The notes: a model not told the origin generated them from the sequence alone. 64,000 nt of DNA from Gautieria morchelliformis (GCA_015179125.1 WHVA01000130.1:124001-188000); one strand, 5' to 3'. Counted from the first letter of the stretch, positions 33,525 through 46,440 are shown. A program made the numbers and translations.

Positions 33525-34963
33525 TGTGTGGGAACCGTTGCTAATGAAAAGCCTCGCGAAAAAAGGATTAAAATCGCTTTAAAACCCTGTTTTCCCAGCT
33601 GATAGTAGCTAATACACGTGGCTATTGTTGGGAGAACTCTATTCAAATATTCCTTGAATTTCCTCTTATTTTTTCGCCATTTAACTTGGCTTCCCTGGCT
33701 CAAAAACTCCTTATTCTGTCAGGCAGAGTTATGAACCCACGCACGTCCACAACTCTGCCACAGCCGCTCAGTTTCAAACTCAGACCGGAGCTTCCCATGA
33801 ACCCTAAACTCGGAGTTGCAGGCACTCAAGCACCTACAACTCCGGTACCTTGGCTCACTCAAACTCAGCCACTGAGACTGAATGTGTCCTCTACCGCTTA
33901 CACAAGCCTGTGCAATTCAACCCCAGCTGGCACATGACTTGCATCATAGCAACCATGGCTGTGCAAGGCTGCATACAAAGTCACACAAAGATGTACAAAG
34001 CCAAAACTAGGGTGCAGGTTTGATAAAGCCTATTGGATGAATGATCCTCCAAACGCAACGCTATGACACCAAATAGGCCCCTTGATGTCATAGCGGCTGT
34101 GTAGGGCTGTGCAAGGCTGTGCAAGGCTGTGTAAGGCTGTGCAAACCAGGGAAGGTGATTGGCTATCTATTTCCAATTTCTTTGCACAAACACGCCACAA
34201 TAGTTACGAGGGTGTGTTTCAGCAGTGCAAATATTTACTTATGACATCACTCACCTAATAGATAGAAGAACCCCATTTTACATAATCCTGTGTATTTTAC
34301 AATATAAAAGGAGGCCATTCTGACCTCCTTGAATCATCATTCTAGCAATCTGACATCTTCTATCCACATGACCTCGTATGACTTGCATCCTACTAAGCTG
34401 CTAAGCCCAGCTAGGGTTATTCACTTACTTTAGTGTCTAATTCCTTGTTAAGTAGATACTTTTCTGCTTAGCCACCTAGACTAATCCTCCGGGTGTAATT
34501 CTACAGAGTGAGTCTGTCAATTGATAGTCTTGCCATTCGCACTCCAATACCCGAGACGATCTGATCAGTCGATTTTCCTGATTAGAGACTTTCACAAGTC
34601 ACTTCTAAAACTCGTTCATCCCTCATTTTATTGCTGTGTGCTGGTAGATTATCAGGGCAGTCCATTTATAAACTCGCCTGCTAAGTACATTCCTTTATAT
34701 TTTGGAATATGCTTGGACCCCAATAGTGTCCTTGAACTTACAGTCTTTTAGTTTATTGTTCAGTGCTGCTAAGAAACGCATTGCCTTCCATCTGTATTAA
34801 CTTGGACTAGTTTTTACGCGGATTGCAACCAAGGTACAGATATTAAATTATTTCCGAAGTTGTGCTGCAGCATTGTTTAATATTCTTCGAGTCTCGTAAA
34901 CAACACGTTCTGATAGATTGAAGTGTTAGCAATAACACCAAAGTCTTGAAGGGTTCCAAAACA
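33525..34963 (+). repeat. Family-2 solo LTR, copy 1, GTTCA target-site duplication
   Basis: 1,439 bp from TGTGTGGGAACC to GGTTCCAAAACA, flanked by GTTCA at 33520-33524 and 34964-34968, and inserted in LTR copy C. No coding. A short GGCTGTGCAA array lies at ~34091-34140. The same family recurs at 57259-60038. Confidence 0.88.
34303..34310 (+). promoter_or_regulatory. TATA box in family-2 LTR
   Basis: TATAAAAG within ACAATATAAAAGGAGGCC; the identical context is kept in the other copy (58113-58120), as expected for a U3 promoter. Confidence 0.55.
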
Positions 34964-35746
34964 GTTCATCACTAACCCCATCATCTTCTTAATCCAACCC
35001 AGTTGGGTGTTCATATGGCCAAAGTGTGTTCGCAGGACGTCCCTTCCATAGGTTGTGTGGGATCAACCCAGTAGACGAAGAGTCCGTGCAGGGTAGCATG
35101 TATACAGGTCCCAAGACATGGTTTTGGACATAAGTGCCTTCGCCACCTTTACTCTCCGTCATTTCATGTTCACACTCTTCCCTCACTCTATTGTATGTTT
35201 ATTCCATCTACTTAGTATCATGACTGCACACCCCTATCCAGCCCTGACTCACGATGGCCTCTTTCCTATTCGCTGATGCCTTACGAGCATTCGATATAAG
35301 TAGTTTACATTCGCATGTATATTCTCCAGTTCAATTATCATACGTCGTCCATCTTGTGCAAACTTGACCTCACTGTGATCATCGTTTTGAGCCTTCTCCT
35401 GGAGATTTCTATCTTCGACCAGAAGAGGACTTAGGCATCACTGGTGAGTTCTCATACTTCATCTTCGTTACCTTAGCCTTCGAACTATTTTCTGTGCTGA
35501 CGGCGAAGGGATTGTTGCTACTTAGACAACCCTTCCGTGACACCTTGCACATTACATCATCAAGTGCCACGGGCTATTTCACTATGACTGTAGATAGGGC
35601 GAGCCCCGCTCGGGCAGCCCTCTTATCTTTTGAACATTTATTAGTTCACCTTATTCGCCAAACAGCACACTTATTCACACAAGTTATTCGGGCATTCACT
35701 GTGTTCACTAATACATGATATTAACGCCTAAAAACCAATCTTGACA

Positions 35747-36300
35747 ACGTGCAACCTCTGTCTCTGGACCAAAGCACAGCAGCACCTGTAAGGGCAACCC
35801 TTGCTGGTCATGGAGATCCCACAGCCATGCAACTGACAGAGGGGAAATCCAAAGTGTATACATAAATGAGGAAATATACAATAAGAGTCAATCTCACCTG
35901 AAAGAGAGGAAATCCAAAAGGAAAAGTCTAAAAATCCCTACTACCAGTGAGCCCATATTATATTATGCTGGACCGCAGCCAGCGCAATTGCCTGGCACTT
36001 ACCATTGTCCCTGCCCTCCCCTGCCCTCCCCAACCCTTGACCAACCCTGGATGCCATGTACTATGGAGGTCACTTCACTGAAAGTGGAAGTGCAAAAGCA
36101 GAGCAAGAGTGGAGAAGTGAACAGAACTGGCAGAAGCACTTCCAGAAGTGGAAGCAAAAATGGCAGCAAAACTTGGGTGGGGTTGTGACTGGAAAAGGGG
36201 GCATCCCCTGACACCTTCTTATGTAATAACAGGCATATAGGTGATATTGTAGGACATTGTGAGTTAGAAACATAACTAACTATCCTTTTATGATTCTTAG
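35747..36300. other. Unassigned, 3' flank of the repeat-exon gene
   Basis: Short ORFs only. Includes a CCTGCCCTCCC pyrimidine run near 36010. Confidence 0.4.
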
Positions 36301-39300
36301 TTATATCTTGAGAATTCCAAAATACCTCATCTGCTTTAAAAGTTCTTCAACCATCTCTGGAGGGATATCTGGCATGAACTTTTTAATGAATGCACATATT
36401 GCACCAATGGAGTGAAGTGAGCTAATCATATATGCTTTGAAACATATAAGCTAGCTTCATACTCTTAGATACATTAGAACTTACAATGCTCTGTTAAGAC
36501 ATTCAATATAGAGACACTGCAGGCTTGCTTTGAGGTATCCTGATCTTCAAGACATATGAGAGCATTCAAAATAACTGTCAGGATAAAGTCATTAAGGTAA
36601 CCTATAGAAACATCATTGAGTATAAAGAATCAGATTCATAAAATAGTACAAACTTACCATGTAGAACTAGTTGGCAAGTAATCTTAGTAGAAATGCGGAC
36701 AATTGACAGATCAGAGTTGTAAAGAAGCTTGTTAAGAGCAGTTCGAGGATCATATTTCATTATTAATGCATGATTTTCAGCTAGATACAGTAGATAAGTA
36801 ATGTATTACCATGGACACAGTTAAGTAACTTACAATGGTCAACTAATTTTTGCAATGTTCTTGCAGCTGGAAGAATAGCTTCATTCTGAGAGTTCTCATT
36901 TTCCATAAATGTAAGAAGTATAGGAATAATATTCTGAAGGGGAAGGTCAGCTAGAAGTATATGTTAGATTGTATAAATAGTAGGATAATACTGCCAAACT
37001 CACGACACTCAGCCAGTTTGAGCAAAGCCTTAGCTGCAGCAGTAACAGCTTGAGGCCAAGTATGTTCATTTTCTAACAACCTAATGAGAACTGGAATTGC
37101 ATCCTTGAGCCTAGATATGTGTTTGGCTATATAATATGTTTGATAATATTTGGTAATAATTATAACAGATTACTTACTATTGTGAGCAAGTTCAAATATA
37201 ATATGTGCAGCAGCACTAACAAGTGGTCCAAATTTCTCAACTTTAAGCAAGTTGATAATATGAGGGAGTGCTTCCATTATCTCAGAATGACATTCAGCTA
37301 CAGATTGCTATTAATATTTTTTAATATTTCTCAATTGTGAGCAAACTGACCATGTTGAGCTAAGATAGCAAGCTTTTGAACACCTCTATCTATCCGCTTG
37401 TCTCTAAGATGTATGACAAGACTGTAAACAATGTGTTGAATCATATTGTGAAGTTGATCTAAATTCACATTAGTGATAAAGGTGATAGATCAGATAAAAT
37501 CTTACTGTAATCAATAAGCTTCAATAGTGCCTCAATAGCAAGATAAGTATCCAAATGGTCATTATAGCTTCTGATTGCCTTCTTGATCTGAGGGATAAGA
37601 CTTCTAAATCCAGTATGAAATCCAACTACAAATTATCTTTAATAGAGGTCTGCTGAGAAAGCATATAAAACTTACTAGGATCATCTAGTTTAGAGACAAT
37701 ATTCGCTACAGTATCAGGATGAATAGACTTCTCTCCTAATACCTGGACAACCTGAGGAATGGCTTCCTTAATGCTATTATGTGATTTATCTGGGTGTATG
37801 TTTTAGATACCTAAAATAGAAATCCTCACTTGTTAATAACTCACTATGATTGGCAAGTTTGGCAAATAAACTGCCAGCAGTAAGGCTATTATCAGTCCTT
37901 AACATTCTGATAAGTTCAGGAATAATCTTCAAAAAAGCTGCATGTAATGCAGCTATAAAGCCTGTTTAGTAAACTATTTACTATGGTTAGATTATTAACC
38001 TCACCTTGTTCAGCCAATTGAGATAATGTCCTTGCTGCTGCAATTGGAACACCCTCAGCCTTATGCTCCAATAACTGGATTATCTGAGGCATAGCTGTCT
38101 CTATAAAGTTGAGAGTTTTGGCTAAAATTATATCTCAGCAATACAAGGATACTAAATGACATATAACTTACAGTGGTTGATCAGGGTAGGTAGAGCATTC
38201 AAAATATGAATTATAACCTCCCAATCATCATCTGATAATAGCCTGACAAGCTGTGGGATAACTATTTCACTAGCTATATACTTAGTTTAGTAACAATATA
38301 TAAAAGTAGCTAAAACACTTACCATGTCCAACAAGCTTCAAAAGTGTGTTTGCTGCTGCAGCTTGTACTTCTCCATCGCCATTGCCAAGCATTTTGACAA
38401 GGAGTGGAATAGTCTCTTTAATTTCAATATGGTATTCAGCTTTAAAATTACTTTAGTAATATTATCCAGATTATTAAAAATTTTAAGTTTACCATATTTT
38501 GTCAGAGTTGATAATGTCTTGATAGTGAAAATTTGAACCCTACAGCTTGATTGCTCATTCTTTAGCAGCTCAATGAGCTGTAGAATGTCTCTCATAATTA
38601 TATTGGCAAAAGGCTCTGCAAATCATTCTTAGTATTGTAAGACTACTGATATTAGAAAGCTTACTATGCTCTGCGAGTATAGACAATGTTTTTCCTGCTG
38701 CATAACTGCTAGAGCTAGGATTATTATCTTTCAATGATTGAATGACTTGTGGAATAGCCTCAATGATTTCATTATGGAATTCAGCTACAGAGTAGTATTA
38801 GTAATATTAAACTAATTCTTATTACATAACTTACTATGTTTAGCAAACCTGTATACCATATTTACAATAACATCTCTGTCTTGCTTAACATTGGTTGTGA
38901 GCAGGTGTACAAATCTAGGGATAATCCCTATGATTTCAGAATGAAAATCCTCTAGTATTGGCATTAGTTACACTTATAACTGGTTAATGACTAGAATCTC
39001 ACTATATCCAGCTAATGTGGATAATGAGTTTGCAGCAGCAACTTGGGCCTTGAATCTATCCTTCTCAAGAAGCTGTATAAGAGTGGCGATATGATAAGAA
39101 CAAGGTGCATGACCATTCTGAGCTATAAAATAAAGTAACATCAATGATTATAAACTTCAATGTTCTTATTACACATACCCCACTTGTTAATTTTGAACAA
39201 CCAATATAGAGCACCATGTAACATTTGACTCTGATCACTCCCTAAGGTATTCATAATTGCTGAAAGATTCCGCCTATGAGATATGGCTGATATTTGCTCT

Positions 39301-42300
39301 TTCCAGTAACTAGTTAGATAAATTAAGGATAAAATAAAATAGTAGACATACTGCCAAAATCTATATCATGAACATTGAAGGGTATGGAGTCCAACAAATA
39401 GTCCTTGGTAATGCTATGGGCCCAAGCAATAAAGTGTGGAATAATCTCTCTGATCCTAGATTGTAAGCTTGCTATAGGGTTGTTATCTTAGTATAAACTG
39501 TTTGGAAGAATTAGAAACTCACTCACAATGCTCTGCAAACTTAGACAGTGTATTTGCAATAGCAACTTCAACATGCCATGTGTTGGTTTTAAGCAATTCA
39601 ATAAGCTGGGGAATAATAGCCCTCTTGATAGTAAAATGGAATTCAGCTTCAACAATAGCAATATGAAACTGATCAAGGGTTGAAAATAGCTTAAAAGACC
39701 TACGATATTCTGCCACTGCAGCCAAGAATTGTATAGTAGCACTCTGGATGTCAAAGTCATTGACTGCCAATAGTTTGACAACTTGATAAATAATCATATC
39801 AATCCCAATATGAAATTCACCTATATTTCCACTTTAACCATAATATACTAACATGCTAGGATGAACTTACTATGCTCTGCCCATAGATCCTTTAAGGCAG
39901 TAGATTTGCAACCTTGAAGATCAACTAGCTTGATAAGTAGAGGAATAGTACTTTTCAGTACTGTGACAAACTCAGCTACAATTATATATTAATACAATGA
40001 GGCAAAATAAATTTGGTTAACAAACATACCAGACTCGGCCTGCTTTGTTATATGGTAGCCCACTTGGTAGCCTAGTTGAAGAACTGCCTTGATAATCATA
40101 GGACAGAGTCTCACTGCAGTTTGATATTAATTGTGTTAAACTTGTAGATTAGTTTTTGACTTACTGTGGGTAGCAATTTGGAATATTTTTTTTCTAGCCT
40201 GTCTGCGATTATAGCTTAAACTATCTTCAAGCTGAAAGCCAAGCTGGTGAATTCCAGCCTTTATTGCTACTTTGCATTCAGCTATAGACATTTGTCAGCA
40301 ATGCCTAGTGACTTAATTATGAAAAAACATACTGTGTTTAAATAGCTTGGATAGTGACTTTGCAACAGCATCATCATCAAGGTGAAATCTTTGTTCAAGG
40401 TTAATTGAGGACAGAATTCTTATGGACAGTTCAGCTATAAAGTAATTTCATATCAGTAATGTAGAATCCTATAGTGTGGATAGACTCACAGTTCTCAGCA
40501 AGCACAGATAAAGTATATAGAATGGTAGCTCGGACACTGTCCTTGAGACGATGTGTCTCTAGCAATCTGAGAAGTTCTGGGATAACCTCCTTGATTGTGA
40601 TATAAAACTCTCCTACAAAATTTACATTAACATTCACTTGGATTTTGATTTAAGTAAACAAACATACTGTGCTCAGCTAGTTTGGAAAGTACAGTTATAA
40701 GGGAAACTTGAATATCTTCCATAGTGCTACTTGTGATCAATTCAACAAGCTGGGGAAAGTTTTCTTGAATCACACTGTGAAGCTCAGCTACATATATATA
40801 TTAGCTTATCAGCATGGCAAATGTCATAGTAGAACTTACGTTTATCAACAGCATTACATAGTAATACTTGAGTAATATCTGCAACAAGGAACTCATCCTG
40901 TTTTAGTAGCCTGAGAAGTCGAGGCATGCATGTCTTGGTTATATTCTGAAATTCAGCTATAAAGCTATATCAGAACTATTGTGCTGATTAAGTATGATAT
41001 ACTTGCCTATCTCACAATGCCTGGCTAATGCAGAAAGTGTTCTTGCAGCAAAGTTGAAATACCTTTCATCCTCCAAAAGCTCAGCAGCCTCAGGAATAAC
41101 TTTGACTATCATAGGGTGAAATTCAACTAAAATATAATTCACTCATCAGTAATATCAGAGTTAATAGTAGGACAATATTCACCATGTGCTGCTAGGCCTT
41201 CTAGCAATGATACCATTGAAGGTGTACGATCCAAAGGTATGATAATCTCCTGCAGACTCTTCGCAATAGTATCAGATAGCATAGCTAAGCTAAAGCTTAG
41301 TGATATACAACTAACCAGCTAAGAAGAACTTACTATGCGAAACCAATTTAGATAGTATGCTGATAATAGCATCTCTGAGAATCCGATCGTCGCTATAATC
41401 CTTCAGCTGTTCTACAAGCTTCTTTGATACTGGGTCTAGGGCATTGTTCGAAGTCTTGTAAATGCCGCTAGGACCAAGCTGACAAAGAAACGTCCTAACA
41501 GTAGCTGTGGCACGATTAGCCCATAATACTCAAGGGTCAAAGTAAACTTACCCATTTTGATCTGCTCCGAAAGAACTCGTATGCTCACTTGTTGTAGATA
41601 CACATCGCCCAGAGTTAAGCCTTGAATTACTGCTTCGATCATTAGCCTCCTAAAATAAAGTGTTGCCCCAGCTGTAGCCAGAAGACCAAGGTTATTTTCT
41701 GTTTGGCCCCGGAATTGATGAGACTCATCCTTGTTACAATTGACAAGGATGTGCACCCGCAAACTAAATGCAAGTGCTTGTAGACAAGGGTCGAAATTAT
41801 CCCACCGATGGAGAGGTTGCCCACTCTCCAGTAAAGACAGAAATAATGGTACAGCAGAGCCCTTGCTCTCAGAGCTGACACTATGCACTGGAAATTGAAG
41901 CAGTGCAAGAAGATATGCTTCTGTCTGAGAAATATCCGTCACCTGGAACGGAAGGCCAGGTGTTAACTGGAAGCAGCCCAAAAACCTCTGACAAAGGTTG
42001 GGTATGGCACCGTAAGCCTGGAACGCATTGGAAAGCTCTGCACTTGACCCCATCCCTGCTATAGCCTTGACAGCTTCTTTAATTGTATCCTCGTTCGTAG
42101 ACTTCGCTACAATCCACGCCAGTATTTCAGCTTTGGCCCGATTCATTTCCGGCCTGCGTTTCACATCATCCGTAAACTGCACCACCCTCTGCCAAAGAGA
42201 CCGGTCTGGTCTCTGCTGTGGCGTGTCATGCCCCTCCCCGTACCGACCATTCCGCGCCACCGCAGGAAAGAAGTCAGATATAGGCGTTTCAAATGGGCAG

Positions 42301-43321
42301 GCTGGGGAAAACCATGGCAAAAGAGTCCCAACAATGTAGAGTATCAAAGTGAAGGTGATCAATACGAGGATGCTGAATCCGATGGCCGTATTGTCGTCGA
42401 GTGTAAGGAGGACAAGGCCGACGAAAAAAAGAAACAGTGAAAGTTGGATCAAAATCGGGACAGCTGTGATAATCTGGAAAAGGTTCCATTGCCGCGCTCT
42501 GATATAGCGAAGATGTCGGTCACAAGCATCATTGCACCGTTCGCCACGGGAGGTAGGGGTGTACTTTGCAAGCCACCCCTTTGCAAGCACTCCGGCCAGT
42601 GCACTGACCAGGGTAAGAGTCAGGCTGCTGAACCACAAACCATTGACATTCAAGAACGTCCGTGAAGGTTGAAACTCAGACGCGTTAGATATCTGGGAGC
42701 CATTGCGGAGCGTTTGGAGAATTTCGCTCAGTAAACGTTGGGTAGGGTCCTCCTGCAATTTCATGCGACTCTGAATGAGGAAGGCGGTCAGTATACCAGC
42801 AAACAGACCCGCCTGTACGCAATGTGAGAATAGCTTTAGAGCGAAGAAAAACGCGACTCACGAAAACCAGGAGCGAGTCTAGCCCATTCTTCCATACATA
42901 CGTCACCTCTTGGTCTTCTGCTTCCGTTTCTTCGAGATAGAGTCGCCAGATAAGAGAATCCGGCTGACAATACTTAGCATATGGGTTCACGGCCTTGGTT
43001 AGATCAGAGGGATCGGAAGGGTCAACGAAATTATGGGAGTTCGCAGGGGGCACCATCAACTTCTGGGGGTTGGAGACAGGTTGAGTATTGTTCGTCACGA
43101 GTGGTTTTTTGACGAGGACATGGTCCACTTCTGTGGTGGACGAGGCGACTCTCTCGCCTCCTGATAAGGGTTAGCATGTACAAACGCTTTGCTCATAAAG
43201 CAGACCTTTCTCTGCTTCGTCAGGATCACATGAGTAGCACTGTAACAAGAATCAGCACTGTCATCCATTTGGTGTACACAATACTGACTAGGATGTTGCA
43301 AATGCTTGAACACCGCGGCAT
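36301..43321 (-). CDS. DUF6535-like membrane protein with about 30 exon-encoded ARM/HEAT-like repeats
   Basis: Hand splicing gives 35 exons and 1,751 residues, total divisible by three, no internal stop in those translated. Exons: 43321-43289, 43239-43206, 43160-42862, 42812-41552, 41504-41334, 41284-41183, 41126-41016, 40956-40840, 40787-40668, 40612-40490, 40434-40333, 40281-40165, 40113-40030, 39975-39871, 39820-39704, 39646-39527, 39471-39352, 39298-39179, 39122-39003, 38951-38835, 38784-38665, 38615-38493, 38439-38323, 38273-38172, 38121-38005, 37952-37845, 37789-37676, 37625-37506, 37458-37351, 37297-37178, 37126-37004, 36950-36834, 36780-36658, 36601-36485, 36434-36301. The N-part is DUF6535-like, with segments around LDSLLVFAGLFAGILTAFLI, TLTLVSALAGVLAKGWLAKY and two more likely membrane helices. 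From exon 6 on each exon holds one repeat such as ITIKEVIPELLRLLETHR then LYTLSVLAENCE. The first two small exons and the start are least sure. Function unknown. Confidence 0.85.
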
Positions 43322-45298
43322 CGTTGAGAGTGTTATCGAAGTAAGATCAATCGATGAAGACTTTCGCACGGCCTATTCGCACGAGTCGACAAGCGAAGAA
43401 CCTGCCGCCTCGTGTTTTCAACCCGGAGTCATATGCTTTCAGTCATCCCCCCCAGGACACTCTATTGCCCTGATTCCATTTTAATTTCACGGCTTCCTCT
43501 GTTTTCCGGATTTATGTTCTTCATCCCGGCATCCGTGAAGACCGTATCCGCATAATTACCTCCGAGTCCGGACAAGCATCAAAAGCGGCTCCTTCAAAGT
43601 CAACGCCACAACGTAAGACAATAGACTTATCCCTGTGATGGACAGCCTGGTATACAAACAATCAGAAACAGCACAACAGCGTCAAAAGACAAGCAACCTC
43701 CCCGAGACAGTGGTTTTGTGGAATTCAAGGATATTGCTAGTTTATGTTCTAGTTCGGAAAAGATGGATGGACAATCGTATGCAGTATGCCCCATCTAGCT
43801 TTCACACCATGGAAGTCTGTGTTGACGATCTCCGCCGCTGAAAGGCGAAAGCTTTATCTAACTGCAGAGAGAAGAACCCGTTCATATGAAGTAGACGTAC
43901 TGGCTGCGATGACCCTCGAAGCCGTACATGCATGTACCATGTACTACAACCGTTACAAGTCGTTTGAGTTTCTGATAGGTTGACAAACGATCCGAAAACG
44001 GAGATGTGGTGAACTGATGATTTTCACACCCGAGCTAACGGAGGTCAAACTTTAGACTGTCTTCACCCAGGCGAAGAGGAGTGATGGCTGACTTTTTACA
44101 CATCATAGGAAAACTACACTTAGATAAAGTTACGCTGAATGTGGATCATCTTGGATGTTGACCTGTGAGTGCTCGTGTAAGGAGTGCTATAGCGATGTAT
44201 GTCTACTAATTGCTGGCTGTTGGGCTGTCCACGTACGTCATGCCGACTCCTTGTCGTAGGAAACTTGAGGGCGAAATATCACTCCCAAATCACTCCAGGA
44301 CACAGACGCACCTTTCCATGGCACCTATCCTCAAGCTTGCGGTCCCATTGCCATTTCCGATGCAAACATACGCTGCTTGAACTCAGCATATTCAGCGCCG
44401 TGCAAAGGCAACCATTAACGGAACATACCACGTGAAATCTGAGTGAAAACTACAAGCCCTCCAAAGCTCGTGTCGATATATATCAAAATACGGGTACAAA
44501 CCAGCTGAGGGTCATCAGGTCGAGAAGCCAGTACCGACTGAAACGTATCCAGCCGGTTGACGCGTACCTCCGTTGTTGCACGAGTTACATGTAGCGAAGC
44601 CGGCTTATGAAGGCTGGCCTCACAACGATTTAGGCACCGGCACAATTGGAGCGTCATTTCGAGGGTCGCTTCTGTGCAAGGTTGGTGGTTGCAGGACAGA
44701 GGCGAGAATTTAGCAATGTGATGGTTAGATGCTGAGCGCAAACTAGAGTCTTCATTGAAGAGGATGGTTGCTCACGAGGGAACCTAGGGAACCAGGCAAG
44801 ACTGAGAGACACAGGATGTCCAATTCAATTTGCCCCATATCAACATAGCGTATGGAATGTCTACACGCGTCTGACCTGGACGTGTAAGCTACATCGTTGG
44901 ATAACCGGGGAAGTTCAGGGAATGGGAGTGACGCTGCAGATGCCAGGGGACCGCAGCAGATCCAGTAGGTGACTCATACGTCTACGTTATGCATACGGTA
45001 TGCCTTGGCGTTTTCATGGATATGACAGGCTGGAATTCAATACTGGCGGTAAAGTGAGATCGACCACGAAACAGAAATTCGCCGTGCCACATCACACAAG
45101 ATCCACACGAGATGTTGAGGTACTGTGAAGAGTACCCGAGGTCCTCACCGCGGGTCGGACGGTGGTCCGGCGTTACTATTTCGACATCAAGTTGGCGGCG
45201 CTATGTGACTCAAACATTGCCCTTATAAGTATTGCACAAACTGTTACTCGCGTGCTACTCGCGCGAGATCACGTGACGCAGTCACCCAATATGGTAGT
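43322..45298. other. Unassigned 2 kb intergenic stretch
   Basis: Only short ORFs without recognisable families. It should hold the divergent promoters of the DUF6535-ARM gene and the acetyltransferase at 45466. Confidence 0.45.
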
Positions 45299-45405
45299 CT
45301 GAGTTCGAAGGGAAACCCTATCAGTTTTCCCTTCGAACTCAGGTGCGTAGTGCTAGGTACTCACCGAGTAGATAGTAATCTAATCAGTTTTCCCTTCGAA
45401 CTCAG
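45299..45405. repeat. Hairpin plus direct repeat upstream of an acetyltransferase gene
   Basis: CTGAGTTCGAAGGGAAA (45299-45315) pairs with TTTCCCTTCGAACTCAG ending at 45342, leaving a ~10-nt loop. The right arm with its flank (ATCAGTTTTCCCTTCGAAC...) recurs as a direct repeat at about 45383-45405. All lie 60-170 bp before the start codon. Confidence 0.75.
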
Positions 45406-45465
45406 TCCTGCGCGCGACACAAACTTGAACGCAGAGGCCTGAGTATTGGAGGAGGAGTGGAAATC

Positions 45466-46440
45466 ATGGAAGATGTTAGAGCTCAAACTGACCACCGCCA
45501 CGAAGAACAGAGGAACACCTGTGAACACCGCGCCTGCAATTTCGCCCTGCCTATTCCCATCGACGGGCTAGAGTCAGAGCGCGTGAGCCTTGTTCCGTTT
45601 GAGGTGAGATGCATGTCGCACAACATGAGTGTTGAACACAATTGCTCCCTCTCCCAGCCCCTCCGCCACGCACCTACGTTCCAAGCCGCGTCCGCTCCCC
45701 ACCCCACACTCTATCGCTATCTCCCATTTGGGCCCTTCAGTACCCTGGAGGCGTTCCTCGCGTGGTATCAGACGCGGATCGAGGAAGACGTGGGTTCGTT
45801 TTTGTTTGCAGTTTATGACAAGAGTGCGGTATGCGCGCGTTCTGCCTCCGATTCTTCCGCCCATGACTACGATGACTCCAATCCCGACTCGAACGCTGAC
45901 TTGCACCAACGCCCTGATCCTACTGATAATGCCGACTCGCACACTCTTGCTGGCATAATTGGCTACCTGAACACTAACCCTCAGCACGCCACCACCGAAC
46001 TGGGCTACGTCATCATTTTGCCCCGCTTTCATGGAACGTACGTTGCGCGCCACGCAATCGGGCTGCTGTTGCGGTATGCCCTTGATTTGCCGGCGTTTAG
46101 CGGCATCCCAGAGCGACACAGGGTCAGCAGAATCGGTGGTCTTGGACTACGCCGCGTTCAATATCACGCAAACGCGTCCAACACGCGTTCCGTACGCGTC
46201 GCGGAACGCGTGGGGTTTGTTCAGGAAGGCGTGATCCGGTGGCACCGGGTGCTAGGGGTCGAGAAGGAGGGAAAGCAGGGAAGGGTTGGAGAGGAGGCCA
46301 GGCGTCATGGAGCTGGAGAGGGAGTGGAGTTACGAGGGAGCGGCTGGGGCCCCGGTAGGGACTCGGTGTTGCTGGCTGTCTGTTGGGATGACTGGGAGGG
46401 CGGGGTGAGGGAGCATCTGGATCGGGTTATGTATACGTAG
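45466..46440 (+). CDS. RimJ/RimL-type GNAT N-acetyltransferase
   Basis: Exons 45466-45603 and 45658-46440 give 306 residues. The 54-nt intron has no stop and is in frame, so an unspliced form would also be readable, but VPFE-PLRHAPTFQAASAPHP restores the family text. Other motifs: LYRYLPFGPFSTLEAFLAWY, AGIIGYLNTNPQHATTELGY, VIILPRFHGTYVARHAIGLL, NTRSVRVAERVGFVQEGVIR and C-terminal VCWDDWEGGVREHL. This is the GNAT fold with beta-bulge and acetyl-CoA loop, as in RimJ/RimL-like fungal enzymes. The substrate is unknown. An upstream in-frame GTG is not a eukaryotic start; ATG 45466 is the first. Confidence 0.9.
   Translation: MEDVRAQTDHRHEEQRNTCEHRACNFALPIPIDGLESERVSLVPFEVRCMSHNMSVEHNCSLSQPLRHAPTFQAASAPHPTLYRYLPFGPFSTLEAFLAWYQTRIEEDVGSFLFAVYDKSAVCARSASDSSAHDYDDSNPDSNADLHQRPDPTDNADSHTLAGIIGYLNTNPQHATTELGYVIILPRFHGTYVARHAIGLLLRYALDLPAFSGIPERHRVSRIGGLGLRRVQYHANASNTRSVRVAERVGFVQEGVIRWHRVLGVEKEGKQGRVGEEARRHGAGEGVELRGSGWGPGRDSVLLAVCWDDWEGGVREHLDRVMYT

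Larger units (their letters stand above)
33301..35746 (+). repeat. Solo LTR family 1, copy C, interrupted by family-2 LTR
   Basis: Family-1 sequence occupies 33301-33524 and resumes at 34969-35746 (about 1,002 bp in all). It begins TGTCATGACCTG and ends ACCAATCTTGACA. The outer flanks (CTCCA on the left, ACGTG on the right) do not match, so this copy may be recombinant or one flank was lost. Confidence 0.88.

Noticed and set aside
39519..39797. A 92-codon single ORF across two repeat units
   Set aside because: It reads through a 57-nt intron that happens to be in frame; GT-AG ends and exon spacing match the other introns.
41436..41551. Extension of the DUF6535 ORF to KMGKFTLTLEYYGLIVP
   Set aside because: This is intron 4 read through; splicing GTAAGT to CCACAG restores the repeat frame (TVRTFLCQLGPSGIY).
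45457..45465. Upstream GTG start for the acetyltransferase
   Set aside because: GTG is not a usual eukaryotic start; the first ATG is at 45466.
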